A DNA stretch of 64,000 nucleotides from UBA4085 sp964556755 (GCA_964556755.1 CAZKXI010000005.1:1-64000), one strand, 5' to 3'. Numbered from the stretch's first letter, positions 15,689-26,600 are shown. Program-made: numbers and translations. Notes: a model not told the origin generated them from the sequence alone.

Positions 15689-18600
15689 ATGAAGCTTCGC
15701 CGCCCCGTATCCGCCAGCCTGATTCTCTTGGCCTCCGCCGCCGCGCTGATCGCCTTCGCATCCTGCGCCGCCAAGAAGGAGGCGCCCTTGCCCTCCGGGC
15801 TGCCCAAGCCGCCCCAGAGCCTGGCCGAGCTGCGGCCGCTCTTCGCCGACCCGCCGTCCGAGTACCGCAGCGCGCCGCTGTGGGTATGGAACAACCGGGT
15901 CAGCTTGGCCGACATCGACGAGCAATTGGCCGACTTCAAGGCCAAGGGCATCGGCGGCGTCTTCGTCCACCCGCGGCCCGGCCTGATCACGCCCTACCTC
16001 TCGCAGGAATGGCTCGACCTCTTCAAGCATGCCGTGGCCAAGGGCAAGGAGCTGGGCATGAAGGTCTGGATCTACGACGAGAACTCCTACCCGTCGGGAT
16101 TCGCCGGCGGCCACGTCCCGGCCGCCATGCCCGACTCGGTCCGGGCCGGCCTGCGCATGACCAAGATGGACGCCCTGCCGGCCGCCTTCGAGACGGAGCC
16201 GGTCGTCGTCCTGCGCGCCGCCGGGACGGCGTATGAGGACGTCACAGCGAAGATCAAGGCCGGCGCGCCCGGTCCGGGCCCTTTCATCGTCTTCGACATC
16301 AATCGCCAGAAGCCGAGCCCCTGGTATGGCGGCTTCACCTACGTCGACATCATGCGGCCGGAGGTCACGGCCAAGTTCCTGGACGTGACCCTGGGCGCCT
16401 ACAAAGCCGCGTTCGGCGAGGAGTTCGGGGCGACCGTCCCCGGCTCATTCCAGGACGAGGCCGAGATCAATCCGGCCGGCGGCGCCGGCATGACCGTGGT
16501 CAACTGGACCCCGAGGCTGTTCGACGCCTTCCAGGCCAAGTACGGCTACGATCTGCGTCCCGTGCTGCCTTCGCTCTACGAGGACGTCGGCGACTGGAAG
16601 GCCGTCCGCCACGACTTCTACGGCCTGCTCCTCGACCTCTTCATCGAGGGCTGGGCCAAGCCCTATCATGACTACGCCGGAGCGGCCAACCTGGCCATGA
16701 CCGGCCACTACTGGGAGCACGAGTGGCCGCGCCCGGTGGTCGGCCCCGACAACCTGGCCATGGCCGCCTGGGCCCATGTGCCCGGGATCGACATCCTGAT
16801 GAACGAGTTTGTCCGCGACACGCACGCCCAGTTCGGCAACGCCCGGGCGGTCAAGGAGATTCGCAGCGCGGCCAACCAGATGGGCCTGCCCCAGACCCTG
16901 TCCGAGACCTACGGCGCGGGCGGCTGGGACCTGACCTTCTTCGACCAGAAGCGGATCGCCGACTGGGAGCTGGCCCTGGGCGTCAACCTCATCAACCAAC
17001 ACCTCTCCTACGTCACCATCATGGGTGCCCGCAAGCGCGACCACCCGCAGGCGTTCACATACCACGAGCCGTGGTGGGTCGACTATCGGCTCATGGGCGA
17101 CTACCTCGGCCGCCTGTCCCTGGCCATGATGTCCGGGCGGCAGGACAACCGCATCCTGGTCCTCGAGCCGACCACGACCGCCTGGATGCACTCCCGACCC
17201 GGCGGAGACTCCGAGGTCATGAAGGCCATCGGCGCGGACTTCACCGCCCTTGTCGACCGGCTGGAGGCCGCCCAAGTCGAGTATGACTTGGGCAGCGAGG
17301 ACACGGTCCGGACGCAGGGCCGGGTCAGCGGGACGTCCTTCGTCGTCGGAAAGATGTCCTATGACCTGGTCGTCCTGGCGCCGGGGACGGAGAACCTCGA
17401 GAGGACGACCGTCGAGCTTCTCGGCAAGTACCTGGCCAAGGGCGGCCAGGTCCTATCGCTGGGCCCCGCGCCCGCTTGCGTCGGCGGGCGGCCCGACAAG
17501 GCCGTCACCGATCTGGCCGCCAAGCACGCCGAAGGCTGGATCCAAGCGACTCCGGCCGAGGCGGCCTCCAAGGCGGCCGAGCTGGTCAAGCCGGCCTATG
17601 CCTTCACCGTCGGCGGCGCGCCGGCCGCGATGCCCAATAGGCTCTTCCACCACCGCCGGTCCTTCGCCGACGGCGAGCTGATCTTCCTGGCCAATATCGA
17701 TCCGGCCGCTGGCATCTCCGGCGACATCGCCGGCCCCGGCCGGTCCTGCGAGGCCTGGGACCCCGTCAGCGGCAAGATCGCGCCTTACCCCGTTCAAGCC
17801 GAGGGCGATGGCTTGAAAGCCGCTTTCGACCTTCCGCCCGGCGGCAGCCTGGTGCTGGTTGTCAAGCCCGAGGCCGGCGAGGCCGCGCCCGCTCCGGCCA
17901 AGGCCGAGTGGGCCGACGCCGCCCCCGGCGCCAAGACCGCCGTGGCCCGCCTCGAGGACAACATCCTGACCTTGGACTACTGCGACTTGACCTTGAACGG
18001 CAAGACCGAGAAGGACCTCTACTTCTACGAGGCCCAGCTGAAGACCTATAGGGCCCACGGCTTGGACCGCAACCCGTGGGACAGCGCCGTCCAATACAAG
18101 ACCAATATCCTGGACATGGACAAGTTCGCCGCCGACTCGGGCTTCGAGGCGGCCTTCCGCTTCCGGGTCGCGCCCGGCGTGGCCCCGCAAGCCGTGCGGG
18201 CGATCGTCGAGCGGCCGGAGCTGTTCAAGGTCTTCCTCAACGGGAAGCCGGTCGATCCCAAGCCGGGCGAATGGAGGATGGACAAGGCTTTCGGAGTCTT
18301 TCCGCTGACGGTCAAGCCCGGCGAGAACACCCTGACTCTCAAGGCCGCTCCGTTCACCATTCACAGCGAGCTGGAGTCGGTCTATCTGGTCGGCGACTTC
18401 GCCCTCAAGAGCGAGGCCAAGGGCTTCCAGATCGTTCCGCCGGCGGCCTTGACCTTGGGACCTTGGAGCGCGCAGGGGATGCCGATGATGAGCGGCCGGG
18501 TGGGCTACACCAAGTCCCTCGAGATCCCGGCCGAGGGGCCCGGCGCGGCCCGCTATCGCGTCGCTCTCGGCTCGTGGCTGGGCTCGCTGGCCGAGGTAAC

Positions 18601-18871
18601 GGTCAACGGCGAGAAGGCCGGCCTGATCGCCTTCGCTCCCTTCGAGATGGACATCACGCCGTTCCTGAAGCCCGGCCGCAATGAGGTCACCGTGGCGGTC
18701 GTCGGCACGCTCAAGAACACTCTGGGCCCCCATCACAACAACCCGCCCCTGGGCCGGGCCTGGCCGGGCCAGTTCCAGAAGGGCGCGGAGAAAGGCCGCC
18801 CGGCCGGCAAGGACTACTCCGTCGTCGGCTACGGCCTCTTCGAGGATTTCAAGATCGAGAAGACTCTCTAG
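15689..18871 (+). CDS. GH106-like glycosidase lipoprotein (alpha-L-rhamnosidase type)
   Basis: 1060 residues from the ATG at 15689 behind GAGGAG. The N-terminus is a lipoprotein-like signal with Cys26 in FASC. The next part shows the start of GH106-like catalytic domains: PPSEYRSAPLWVWNN, then IDEQLADFKAKGIGGVFVH and the strand KVWIYDENSYPSG (125-137). A large (beta/alpha)-barrel follows, and the last 300 residues are beta-rich with jelly-roll-like segments (LFKVFLNGKPV, AEVTVNGEKAG) that resemble galactose-binding carbohydrate domains. GH106 enzymes remove L-rhamnose from plant and microbial polysaccharides such as pectin and exopolysaccharide. The exact linkage is not readable. It converges with the URO-D-like gene eight bases away. 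Confidence 0.75.
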   Translation: MKLRRPVSASLILLASAAALIAFASCAAKKEAPLPSGLPKPPQSLAELRPLFADPPSEYRSAPLWVWNNRVSLADIDEQLADFKAKGIGGVFVHPRPGLITPYLSQEWLDLFKHAVAKGKELGMKVWIYDENSYPSGFAGGHVPAAMPDSVRAGLRMTKMDALPAAFETEPVVVLRAAGTAYEDVTAKIKAGAPGPGPFIVFDINRQKPSPWYGGFTYVDIMRPEVTAKFLDVTLGAYKAAFGEEFGATVPGSFQDEAEINPAGGAGMTVVNWTPRLFDAFQAKYGYDLRPVLPSLYEDVGDWKAVRHDFYGLLLDLFIEGWAKPYHDYAGAANLAMTGHYWEHEWPRPVVGPDNLAMAAWAHVPGIDILMNEFVRDTHAQFGNARAVKEIRSAANQMGLPQTLSETYGAGGWDLTFFDQKRIADWELALGVNLINQHLSYVTIMGARKRDHPQAFTYHEPWWVDYRLMGDYLGRLSLAMMSGRQDNRILVLEPTTTAWMHSRPGGDSEVMKAIGADFTALVDRLEAAQVEYDLGSEDTVRTQGRVSGTSFVVGKMSYDLVVLAPGTENLERTTVELLGKYLAKGGQVLSLGPAPACVGGRPDKAVTDLAAKHAEGWIQATPAEAASKAAELVKPAYAFTVGGAPAAMPNRLFHHRRSFADGELIFLANIDPAAGISGDIAGPGRSCEAWDPVSGKIAPYPVQAEGDGLKAAFDLPPGGSLVLVVKPEAGEAAPAPAKAEWADAAPGAKTAVARLEDNILTLDYCDLTLNGKTEKDLYFYEAQLKTYRAHGLDRNPWDSAVQYKTNILDMDKFAADSGFEAAFRFRVAPGVAPQAVRAIVERPELFKVFLNGKPVDPKPGEWRMDKAFGVFPLTVKPGENTLTLKAAPFTIHSELESVYLVGDFALKSEAKGFQIVPPAALTLGPWSAQGMPMMSGRVGYTKSLEIPAEGPGAARYRVALGSWLGSLAEVTVNGEKAGLIAFAPFEMDITPFLKPGRNEVTVAVVGTLKNTLGPHHNNPPLGRAWPGQFQKGAEKGRPAGKDYSVVGYGLFEDFKIEKTL

Positions 18872-18879
18872 GAACGGGT

Positions 18880-19956
18880 TCAGGCCCGGACCGCGAAGCG
18901 GCGCCGAAGCTCGAGGACCGTCTCGAAGACGGCCCGCACTTGGGCGTCCGAGACGCGGTCGTCCATATTGATGCAGCAGACCCCGGTCAGGCGGGGATCG
19001 CCGGACGCCTCGACTCGCGCCTCGATCTCGCGCCGCACGGCCGCCTCGTCCCAGCCGATGATCTCGACGGGACTGAGGCGGATGTTGAGGAAGATCCGCG
19101 GCAGACTCGCCCGGAGCGCTCTCACATCGCCGCCCCAGCCGACATCCAGGAAATCCAGGCCGGGCAGGGACGCGAATTCCTCCGCGAAGCGGTGGGGATC
19201 GGCCCCGCAATAGTGGATCCCGAAGGGACGCCGCCGCACGCTCCAATCCGCGTCGATCGGCTTGATGAAGCGGCGGTAATGGTCGGTCGAGATCATCGTC
19301 AGAGCGCACTCGGAATGGAGAAAGACGGGATACGCCAGATGCCGGACCGTCCGGTTGACCGAGATCGAAGTCGTCCCCGTCCGGCTTTCGACAGAGGCCG
19401 TGAAGCGGTCGATGACCCGGCCGATGCGGGCGAGATAGGCGGCGGCTTCGTCCGGCCGGTCGGCCATGTCCAGGAAGATGTCCTGGCCCCGCAGGTCCAA
19501 GGCCAAGTTGAGGACCCCGCCCCAGTTGATGTCGCCTCTGACGAAGCCGAAGCGGCTCTCGAGGGCCGCGATCAAGGCGGCGAAGCGCCGGTAGGCCGGG
19601 CTCGCGAAGGCGGCTTCTTCATCGAGGTCGAGATCCGCCCGGGCCGCCGGGACGACGAGCGGCGGGCCGTCCACGGGGTATTCCACCCGGCAGCCCGCCA
19701 TCTCCGAGAGGAGAAACCCGGCCGCGTTGTGGATGTTGCCAACCCAGGGGATGTCGCGGTCGCGGTCCTCGCCCAAGCCGAGATCGCCGAACTTCTCGTA
19801 AAGGATTTGCTCCATCCGCCGCTCGTCCTCGACCCGGCGGACGGGGTGGAAGTAGAAGTCCGGATCGAACGAGAGGCCGGCGTGCCTGTGCCACCAGGAG
19901 GGGTGGAAGACGACTTCCACCGGGAGAAGGCCCCTCGGGGCCGCTGTCCGATGCAT
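18880..19956 (-). CDS. URO-D-fold protein (uroporphyrinogen decarboxylase/methyltransferase superfamily)
   Basis: 358 residues behind GGGAGGAG. The barrel resembles the URO-D superfamily: PVFLHSECALTMISTDHYRRFIKP is the helix-strand around the family's DHYxxFxxP motif, and FGIHYCGADPHRF matches the HxCG zinc-ligand motif of the corrinoid methyltransferase branch (MtaA/CmuA). True HemE has no such HxCG, so methyl transfer or another non-haem role is more likely. No corrinoid protein is encoded nearby. It is followed, 34 bases upstream on the same strand, by the large hydrolase at 19991. Similar URO-D-like proteins are frequent in sugar-catabolic clusters with unknown role. Confidence 0.7.
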   Translation of the reverse strand: MHRTAAPRGLLPVEVVFHPSWWHRHAGLSFDPDFYFHPVRRVEDERRMEQILYEKFGDLGLGEDRDRDIPWVGNIHNAAGFLLSEMAGCRVEYPVDGPPLVVPAARADLDLDEEAAFASPAYRRFAALIAALESRFGFVRGDINWGGVLNLALDLRGQDIFLDMADRPDEAAAYLARIGRVIDRFTASVESRTGTTSISVNRTVRHLAYPVFLHSECALTMISTDHYRRFIKPIDADWSVRRRPFGIHYCGADPHRFAEEFASLPGLDFLDVGWGGDVRALRASLPRIFLNIRLSPVEIIGWDEAAVRREIEARVEASGDPRLTGVCCINMDDRVSDAQVRAVFETVLELRRRFAVRA

Positions 19957-19990
19957 GTCTCTCCTCCCGCTCCCGCCAGGGCTTACAGGC

Positions 19991-22570
19991 TCAGCGCCCG
20001 GCCCAGTCGATGAGGGCGTTCAGCCAGTCGGGCTCGGCCTGTCCCAAGAAGCTCCACAGCGAGCGCGCTCGGAGCGATGAGCGCAGCGATCGGAGCGGGG
20101 GGACGTAATTAGCCCTGGGCTGGATGGCCAATAGAGGAACGTCCTCGCGGAAGGCGTCGGCGTAGGACTCTAACGTCCCGAGACCGGCGACGAAGCCGAT
20201 CCGCGGCTCGATCAGGGCCGCCGCCAAGGCCGCCTGTCCCACGGCCGGTCCGCGCCCGATGACCGCCACGGGCAGCCCGGCCGGCGCGAAAGCGGCGATG
20301 GCCCGGGCGATGTCCCAGCCCATGCCGAAGGCAGGCGCTTGGCCGAGGTAGGTCGTGTAGCGGAGCTCGATCGTCCGGGCTTCTCCGATGCCCCGAGGAT
20401 CGATGGCCAGGCAGGCGATGCCGGCTTTCAGCAGCGGTCCGACCCGCATCTCGTCGATGGCTGCCGCCTTGCCCTTCTCTCCGATCAGGACGGCCACGGC
20501 TTTAGGCTTGCCCTCGGCCGGCCAGAAGAGGACGGGGATCGTCAATCCGGGCTCCGAAGTGAATACGGCCCGAATCCAGCCCTCCTTTCCTCCCAAAGTC
20601 TTGATGTCGGGCGGGACAGCGGCCGGCAGGCCGCCGTTCCAGCGAATGTAGGCGGACGGCGATTTGTCCCGCGGCTTCCGCTTGAACATGGCCCGGGCGA
20701 TGTCGCGCATCGTCGCGGCCCCGGCCGGCGTCTCGCTCAGCACGAACATCTCCGGCGCGTCCGGCGGCTCGGTGGCGTGGTCGGGCTCCGGGACCGGCGA
20801 CCCGTCGCCTACGCCGCGCAGATACTTGTCGAAGAAGCCCATCACGGTCTCGCGCATCGGCCGGCTGTAGTCGTGGCCGCCGGGAAACATGCGCAGCCAG
20901 GCGTCCTGGGAGCGGCCGAACAGGCCCCACAGGGCTTGCATCTTCTCGGCCGACAAGCGCATGCCCTTGGCCGGGAACTCGACATCCTCCTCGGCCCCGA
21001 TGATGAGCGTGGGGGCCGGGGCCCGCAGGGCCAGCACGTCGGCCCGGTCGCCCAGGTCCAGCGCCCCGGGGACGTGATTGCAGAGGCAGCCGTTGTTGGG
21101 GTTGATCTCCATGCTGCTGGAGTAGACGACGCTGGCGGCTGCGGCGAAGCGCGGCTCGGCGGCGAAGGCCCACAGGGTGGCCAAGCCCCCCCCGGAGCAG
21201 CCGGTCAGGCCGACGCGGGTCATGTCCGCCTCGGGCCGGGTGGCCAGATAGTCGAGCGTCCGCATCAAGTCCCAGACGTAGACGCTGGTCGCGTTTTGGG
21301 AGCCGAGGATCAGCCGCAGGTCGTCGTGCGTCCCGGCCCAGCGACGCTCGATGCGGCGGTCGCCTTCGAAGCTGAAGCCCGGCGAGTCGACGACGATGGC
21401 CAGGTAGCCGTGCAGCGCCTGGGCGATCAGCCGTGACTGCACGGTCGGCTCGCTCTTTTTGTAGCCCCAGTGCCCGTGCGGGTTGACGATGACCGGGAGC
21501 TTGCGTCCGGCGGCCCCGTCCGGAACGTAGAGGTGCGCGGTGACCGGAAAGCCGGGCCGGCTCTCGAAGACCAGCTTCTCGATCCGGTAGCCTTGGCGCC
21601 GAAGGGTGCCGGTGATCCTGGCTTTGAGCGGCGTACGCCGGGGCAGGGGGTCCAAGCCCAGGCTCTTATAGAGCAGGGGCAAGGACGCCGCCCGGCGGGC
21701 CTCGAATGCCTCCCGGCTCGCCGGGGCCGGCCAAGCCGCGGCCGCCTTGACCTTATTCTCCAGAAAGGCGTCGACCATGGTCTCGGCCCGGATGCCGGCG
21801 GCGCTGAGGAGCGCGTCGTCGTCCAGCTTGGCCGGAAAGGGCGTGTCCGCGCTCGATCCCTGCTTGGCGGCTATGACCTCTTCGAGGGTCTGGAACGGGA
21901 TGCCCCAGCCGCTCATCAGCTCGGTGGCCTTCGAGGGGCCCGCCCCTTCGCCCCCGGTTCCGGCATCGACGACGACGACGGGCTTGTCTCTTCCCCCGCA
22001 GCCGAACAGGCATTCCAAGGCGGCCATCGCGGCCGGGACGTTGAGGTTGTCCATCAGCCGGGCTTGGACCAGGATGATCTGGCCGCGGCCCAGGCTGATC
22101 TGGGCCAATCCGCCGTTGCCTCGGACGTCCCAGCCCGGGCTGGGCAGGAAGCGCTGCCGCAGGATGTCCGGGGCCTCGACCGTCTTGAGGCACAGCAGGC
22201 CGGCCGGCTCGAAGACCGCCTGCCGGCGGTTCTCGAACCGAAGCGGCGTCGGCAGCCAATCCAGCGAATACCGCCCCCCGACGGCGTAGTCCTGGGCCAG
22301 GACGACCAGAGTCAGACCGCGGCGGACTCCGGTCAGCAGCTTGCGGCGGGTGGAAATGTCGTAAAAGCCGTGAAAGTCCGCCGCTCCCGAGGAGATGAGG
22401 AGCAGGCCGTAATCCTCGGGCGTCAGCACGGACGGATCGAGGAAGGTCAGGGATTGCCGTCCCGGGTCGATCGGCGGCATCGGCCCGGGCAGGGCGATGG
22501 CCCGCGCTGGCAGGATCGAGAGAATCGAGAGGAAGACGAGCCGGCCGAAGCGTCGGGGACGTGTCATCAT
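19991..22570 (-). CDS. large exported hydrolase with two alpha/beta-hydrolase domains
   Basis: 859 residues behind GGGAGG, with an N-terminal signal peptide ending near ARAIALPG. After an N-terminal beta-rich domain of about 300 residues comes an acetylxylan-esterase/prolyl-oligopeptidase-like domain: VIVNPHGHWG (oxyanion), VGLTGCSGGG with nucleophile Ser459, IIGAEEDVEF (acid) and PGGHDYSRP (His). A second, shorter hydrolase-like domain spans about 660-859 (VAVLIGEKG, CLAIDPRGIG), but its elbow reads VIGRGPAVG and lacks a Ser, so it is probably catalytically dead. The active half is likely an extracellular ester or peptide hydrolase. It may be cotranscribed with the URO-D-like gene downstream. 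Confidence 0.75.
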   Translation of the reverse strand: MMTRPRRFGRLVFLSILSILPARAIALPGPMPPIDPGRQSLTFLDPSVLTPEDYGLLLISSGAADFHGFYDISTRRKLLTGVRRGLTLVVLAQDYAVGGRYSLDWLPTPLRFENRRQAVFEPAGLLCLKTVEAPDILRQRFLPSPGWDVRGNGGLAQISLGRGQIILVQARLMDNLNVPAAMAALECLFGCGGRDKPVVVVDAGTGGEGAGPSKATELMSGWGIPFQTLEEVIAAKQGSSADTPFPAKLDDDALLSAAGIRAETMVDAFLENKVKAAAAWPAPASREAFEARRAASLPLLYKSLGLDPLPRRTPLKARITGTLRRQGYRIEKLVFESRPGFPVTAHLYVPDGAAGRKLPVIVNPHGHWGYKKSEPTVQSRLIAQALHGYLAIVVDSPGFSFEGDRRIERRWAGTHDDLRLILGSQNATSVYVWDLMRTLDYLATRPEADMTRVGLTGCSGGGLATLWAFAAEPRFAAAASVVYSSSMEINPNNGCLCNHVPGALDLGDRADVLALRAPAPTLIIGAEEDVEFPAKGMRLSAEKMQALWGLFGRSQDAWLRMFPGGHDYSRPMRETVMGFFDKYLRGVGDGSPVPEPDHATEPPDAPEMFVLSETPAGAATMRDIARAMFKRKPRDKSPSAYIRWNGGLPAAVPPDIKTLGGKEGWIRAVFTSEPGLTIPVLFWPAEGKPKAVAVLIGEKGKAAAIDEMRVGPLLKAGIACLAIDPRGIGEARTIELRYTTYLGQAPAFGMGWDIARAIAAFAPAGLPVAVIGRGPAVGQAALAAALIEPRIGFVAGLGTLESYADAFREDVPLLAIQPRANYVPPLRSLRSSLRARSLWSFLGQAEPDWLNALIDWAGR

Positions 22571-22709
22571 GGCTGGGGCCTCCCATTGGGGACGAGTTCC
22601 GGCGCGGCACGCCGGCGCGGATGGGAATTCCGCGGACTTGGGCTTTTCACGACTGGGGGGATTATATGCGCCGCCGCGCGGCCTGGCAACGCCGGCGGCC
22701 TTCCTCCCC

Positions 22710-23456
22710 TTAGAGCGGCTTCCAGGTGGTTCGCAGGAGGGTCAGCTCCTTGTCGTCCGCGGCCCGGGAGATGCGGTGGAGAAAGGCGGCCGGCTCCGAG
22801 CCTTCCAGGCGCTGCAGACGGCTGGCCAGCCGATCTCCGTAGAAAGCCTCGCCCCGGAAGTTGGCCTCGATCGAGACCGGACGGAGGCGGAAAAGAATCT
22901 CTTCAGGCAGAGTCTCCAAGGCCCGATGGATGTAGACGGAAGCGGTGACGTGGCGGTTGAGGTCGATGTCGGAGTGGAAGACGGGGAACTCCGCCGTCCC
23001 GTCGGCCCGCGAGGGTGCGGGAAGAGAGGGGAAAGAGTCCGCTAAGGCGCGCTTCTCAAGGAGGGGAAAGCCTTCCAGGTGCTCTTCCGTCCGGACAGGG
23101 CGGCGGGTCTTCAGGTCGACGATCAGCCAGGACGAGGTGGCCTCGGCGACGGGCCCTGACTCGTCCGAGACCGCGTAGTCGCGTATCGCGAAGAGCGGCT
23201 GGCGCCCCGACGGCCAAGTCTCGATGGTCAAGCCCTGGCCCCAGGCGGGATAGCGGAGGAAGCGGACGTGGAAGCGCGACAGGACCCAGGTGACGCCGCG
23301 GCGGAACAGGTCGGTCACGGCCAGCCCGCCCGCGGCGGCATGCTCGCCGGCGGCCTCCAGAAGGTACTCGACGAAGACGATGGGCTGGATGCGGCCCGTA
23401 CCGTCGATGTCGACGGCTCGGACGGCGAAGCTCTTAGTGTGAATGGCATCGATCAT
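22710..23456 (-). CDS. acyl-ACP thioesterase (FatA/FatB-like)
   Basis: 248 residues from the ATG at 23456, with GGGAGG upstream. Two hotdog-fold halves are seen: the first with AVDIDGTGRIQPIVFVEYL and GVTWVLSRFHVRF, the second with FHSDIDLNRHVTASVYIHRA. The second carries the Asp-x-Asn-x-His triad of plant-type and bacterial acyl-ACP thioesterases, though the usual Asn-Asn after HV is Thr-Ala. The enzyme would free fatty acids from acyl carrier protein in the cytoplasm. Length fits the bacterial family. It is divergent from the tricorn gene, with about 200 bases between them in which I see no clear promoter. Confidence 0.85.
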   Translation of the reverse strand: MIDAIHTKSFAVRAVDIDGTGRIQPIVFVEYLLEAAGEHAAAGGLAVTDLFRRGVTWVLSRFHVRFLRYPAWGQGLTIETWPSGRQPLFAIRDYAVSDESGPVAEATSSWLIVDLKTRRPVRTEEHLEGFPLLEKRALADSFPSLPAPSRADGTAEFPVFHSDIDLNRHVTASVYIHRALETLPEEILFRLRPVSIEANFRGEAFYGDRLASRLQRLEGSEPAAFLHRISRAADDKELTLLRTTWKPL

Positions 23457-23659
23457 GCCGGCCTCCCGGTGCGGGCCCAGTATACGGTTTCGGCCCCTGC
23501 CGGGCAAACGGATTCCCGGGGGGGGAGAGCTTCCTGCTCGCGGCCGCGGGGCAACCTTCCCCCGCGCTTTCGACTCTTTGTAGCTGAGCGGCCGCGGGAC
23601 GGCCCGGGCCGCCTGTCATCGGCTCAGGATGAAGAGCCCGCTTGACGGGAGGGCAGGAG

Positions 23660-26600
23660 ATGAAGCGCTTCCAAGGTCTCATTCTCATGGCGGCGGCGGG
23701 TCTTGTTCTGCGAACGTCGCTCGCGGCGGCCGATGCGCGCCTCATGCGGCAGCCGGCGGTTTCCGCCGCAGAGATCGCCTTCGTCTATGCCGGGGACGTT
23801 TGGATCGTCCCCAAGGCCGGCGGACTCGCCGTCCGGCTCACGACGTCCCCCGGCGAAGAGTCTTTCCCGCGCTTCTCGCCGGACGGCCGGCTCCTCGCCT
23901 ATACGGCGAGCTACGACGGCAACGAGGACATCTATGTGGTCCCGGCCGCCGGCGGAATCCCGAAGCGGCTGACGCACCATCCCGCCCCGGACCGGACGCT
24001 GGGATGGTCGCCGGACGGAGCCGCGGTCCTCTTCGCCTCGACGATGGCAAGCGGCATCCCGCGGGTCAACCAGCTCTTCCGGGTCCCGCGGCAGGGCGGT
24101 CTGCCGGAGAAGCTGCCCGTCCCGTACGGGGAGTTCGGGGCGCTCTCGCCCGACGGCCGAATTCTGGCCTACGTGCCGAACAGCATGGACCTCCGGACGT
24201 GGAAGCGCTATCGCGGCGGGTGCGTTTCGCGGATCTGGCTCTTCGAGCCGGGGACGCGCGCCTCGATCGCGGTCGGCGACGAAGGCGCCAGCTCCAGCCA
24301 GCCGATGTGGCACGGCTCCACTCTCTACTTTCTCTCCGACCGCGGCTCCCGCGGCCGGGCCAACCTGTGGGCCCGCGACGGCGGATCCGGCCGGCTGCGA
24401 CAGGTGACGGACTACGAGGATTTCGACGTGAGATTTCCCTCCGTCGGCCCATCGGAGATCGTGTTCGAGATCGGCGGCCGTCTCGAGCTGCTCGACCTCG
24501 CGACCGAGAAGGTCCGCGGGGTCAAGGTCGACGTCCGGACCGACGGCGCGACCCTCAAGCCACGGTGGAAGAAAGTCTCGGACCTGATCGCCCGCGGGGC
24601 CATCTCCCCCTCGGGGCAGGAGGTGGTCTTCGAAGCGCGCGGCGATCTCTTCCGCCTGTCCGCGGAGCCCGGACCCGTTCAGGATATGACCCGGACCTCG
24701 GGCGCCGCCGAACGCTTTCCCGCCTGGTCCCCGGACGGGAAGACGATCGCCTACTGGAGCGACAGGACGGGTGAATACGAGCTGACCGTTCGCCGGGCCG
24801 ACGGGACGGGCGGCGAGCGCACGGTGACCCGGCTCGGCCCGGGCTTTCGCTACCGCATCTTCTGGTCGCCGGACTCGACCCGGGTCGCCTTCGCGGACCA
24901 GGCCATGAACATCGAGCTGTGCGATATCGCGAGCGGGGCGGTCATCCGGATGGATAAGGCCCTGTACCTGTCCGAAAGCCCCCTGGAGCGGTTCACCATG
25001 AGCTGGTCCCCCGATGCGCGATGGGTCGCCTTCTCCCGCCCGCTCCCGAACCGGAAGTCGGCCGTCTTCCTCTACGACACGCGGGAGAAGCGGCTGGCGC
25101 AGGCCACATCCGGCTTCTGCGACGACTTCTCTCCGGTCTTCGATCCCGAGGGTCAATACCTCTTCTATGGGTCCAGCCGCGGATTTCGACCCGCCTATGG
25201 CACGGACGATTCCTGGATCTTCGCCAACACCGACAGGCTGGTGGCCGTTCCCCTCCGGCTCGGCGTCCGGTCGCCGCTGGCGCTTGCCGCCGGCGAGACG
25301 GCCGACGGGGAGAGCCCCTCGCCGGTCCGGCCGGGCCCGGCCGGGATCGACCTCGAGGGCTTCGAGGGCCGGGCCGTGATCCTGCCGCCCCGCGAGGGGC
25401 GCTACGCCGGCCTCCAGGCGTTCCCGGGGAGGCTCTTCTTCCGCCGGCTGCCCAGGACCGGCTCCGGGGAGGAGAAGACCGCCCTCGCCTTCTACGACAT
25501 CGCCGAGCGCGCCGAGCGGACGGTCCTCGACGACGCGGACTCCTACGAGATCGCCGCCGGGGGCGGGAAGATTCTGGCCGGGAAAAAGTCGGTCTTCGCC
25601 GTGATCGACGCCAAGCCCGGCCAAAAGCTGGACCGCGCCCTCCCGACGTCCGAGATCGAGATGCTTGTCGACCCGATCGCCGAGTGGCGCCAGATCTTCG
25701 CCGACGTCTGGCGCTTCGAGCGGGACTTCTTCTACGACCCGAACATGCATGGCGTGGACTGGGCCGCGATGCGCGAGCGCTACGGCGCTCTCCTCGAAGG
25801 TTGCGTCACCCGCTATGACGTCAACGACGTTCTGGGAGAGATGCTCGGCGAGCTGAATTCCTCCCATGCCTTCCGGAGCGGGGGAGACTTGGAGGCGGGC
25901 GAGCGGAGGGGCATCGGCCTCCTGGGCGCGGATTATGCCCTGGAGAACGGAGCGTTCCGGATCAAGCGCATCTGCCGCGTCGCCCCCTGGGACGCCGACG
26001 TCCGCTCTCCCCTTCTCGAGCCCGGCCTCGGCATCTCCGAAGGGGACTACCTGCTGGCCGTCAACGATGCGCGCCTCGAGACGGCCGAGGATCCCTGGGC
26101 CGCATTCGACGGCTTGGCCGGGAAGCCCGTCCGGCTCAGGCTGAACAGCCGGCCCTCCTTCGAGGGCGCCCGCGTCGTGACGGTCATGACGCTGGGGAGC
26201 GAGGAGCGGCTGCGCCAACTGGACTGGGTCGAGACCAACAGGCTCAAGGTCGAGAAAGCCGGCGGCGGGCGCGTCGGCTATATCTACGTCCCTGACACGG
26301 GCGCCTTGGGCAAGCAGGATCTCTACCGGGAGTTCATGGGCCAGCTCGGCAAGGAAGGCCTCGTCATCGACGAGCGCTTCAATGGGGGCGGGGATATTCC
26401 CGACCGCTTCATCGATCTGCTGGCCCGGCCCGTGGCCAACTACTGGGCGGTGCGCGACGGCCAGGATTGGCGGTGGCCCTGGGCTTCCGCTCCGGGCCCC
26501 AAGGTCATGCTCATCAACGGCTGGAGCTCCTCCGGCGGCGACGCCTTCCCGCACTACTTCCGGCAAGCCGGCCTCGGGCCCCTCGTCGGGCTGCGCACGC

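Noticed and set aside
17453..19309. 618-codon minus-strand frame across the end of the GH106-like gene
   Set aside because: It spans two real genes in the wrong frame and has no family features; the GH106-like and URO-D-like frames show clear motifs.
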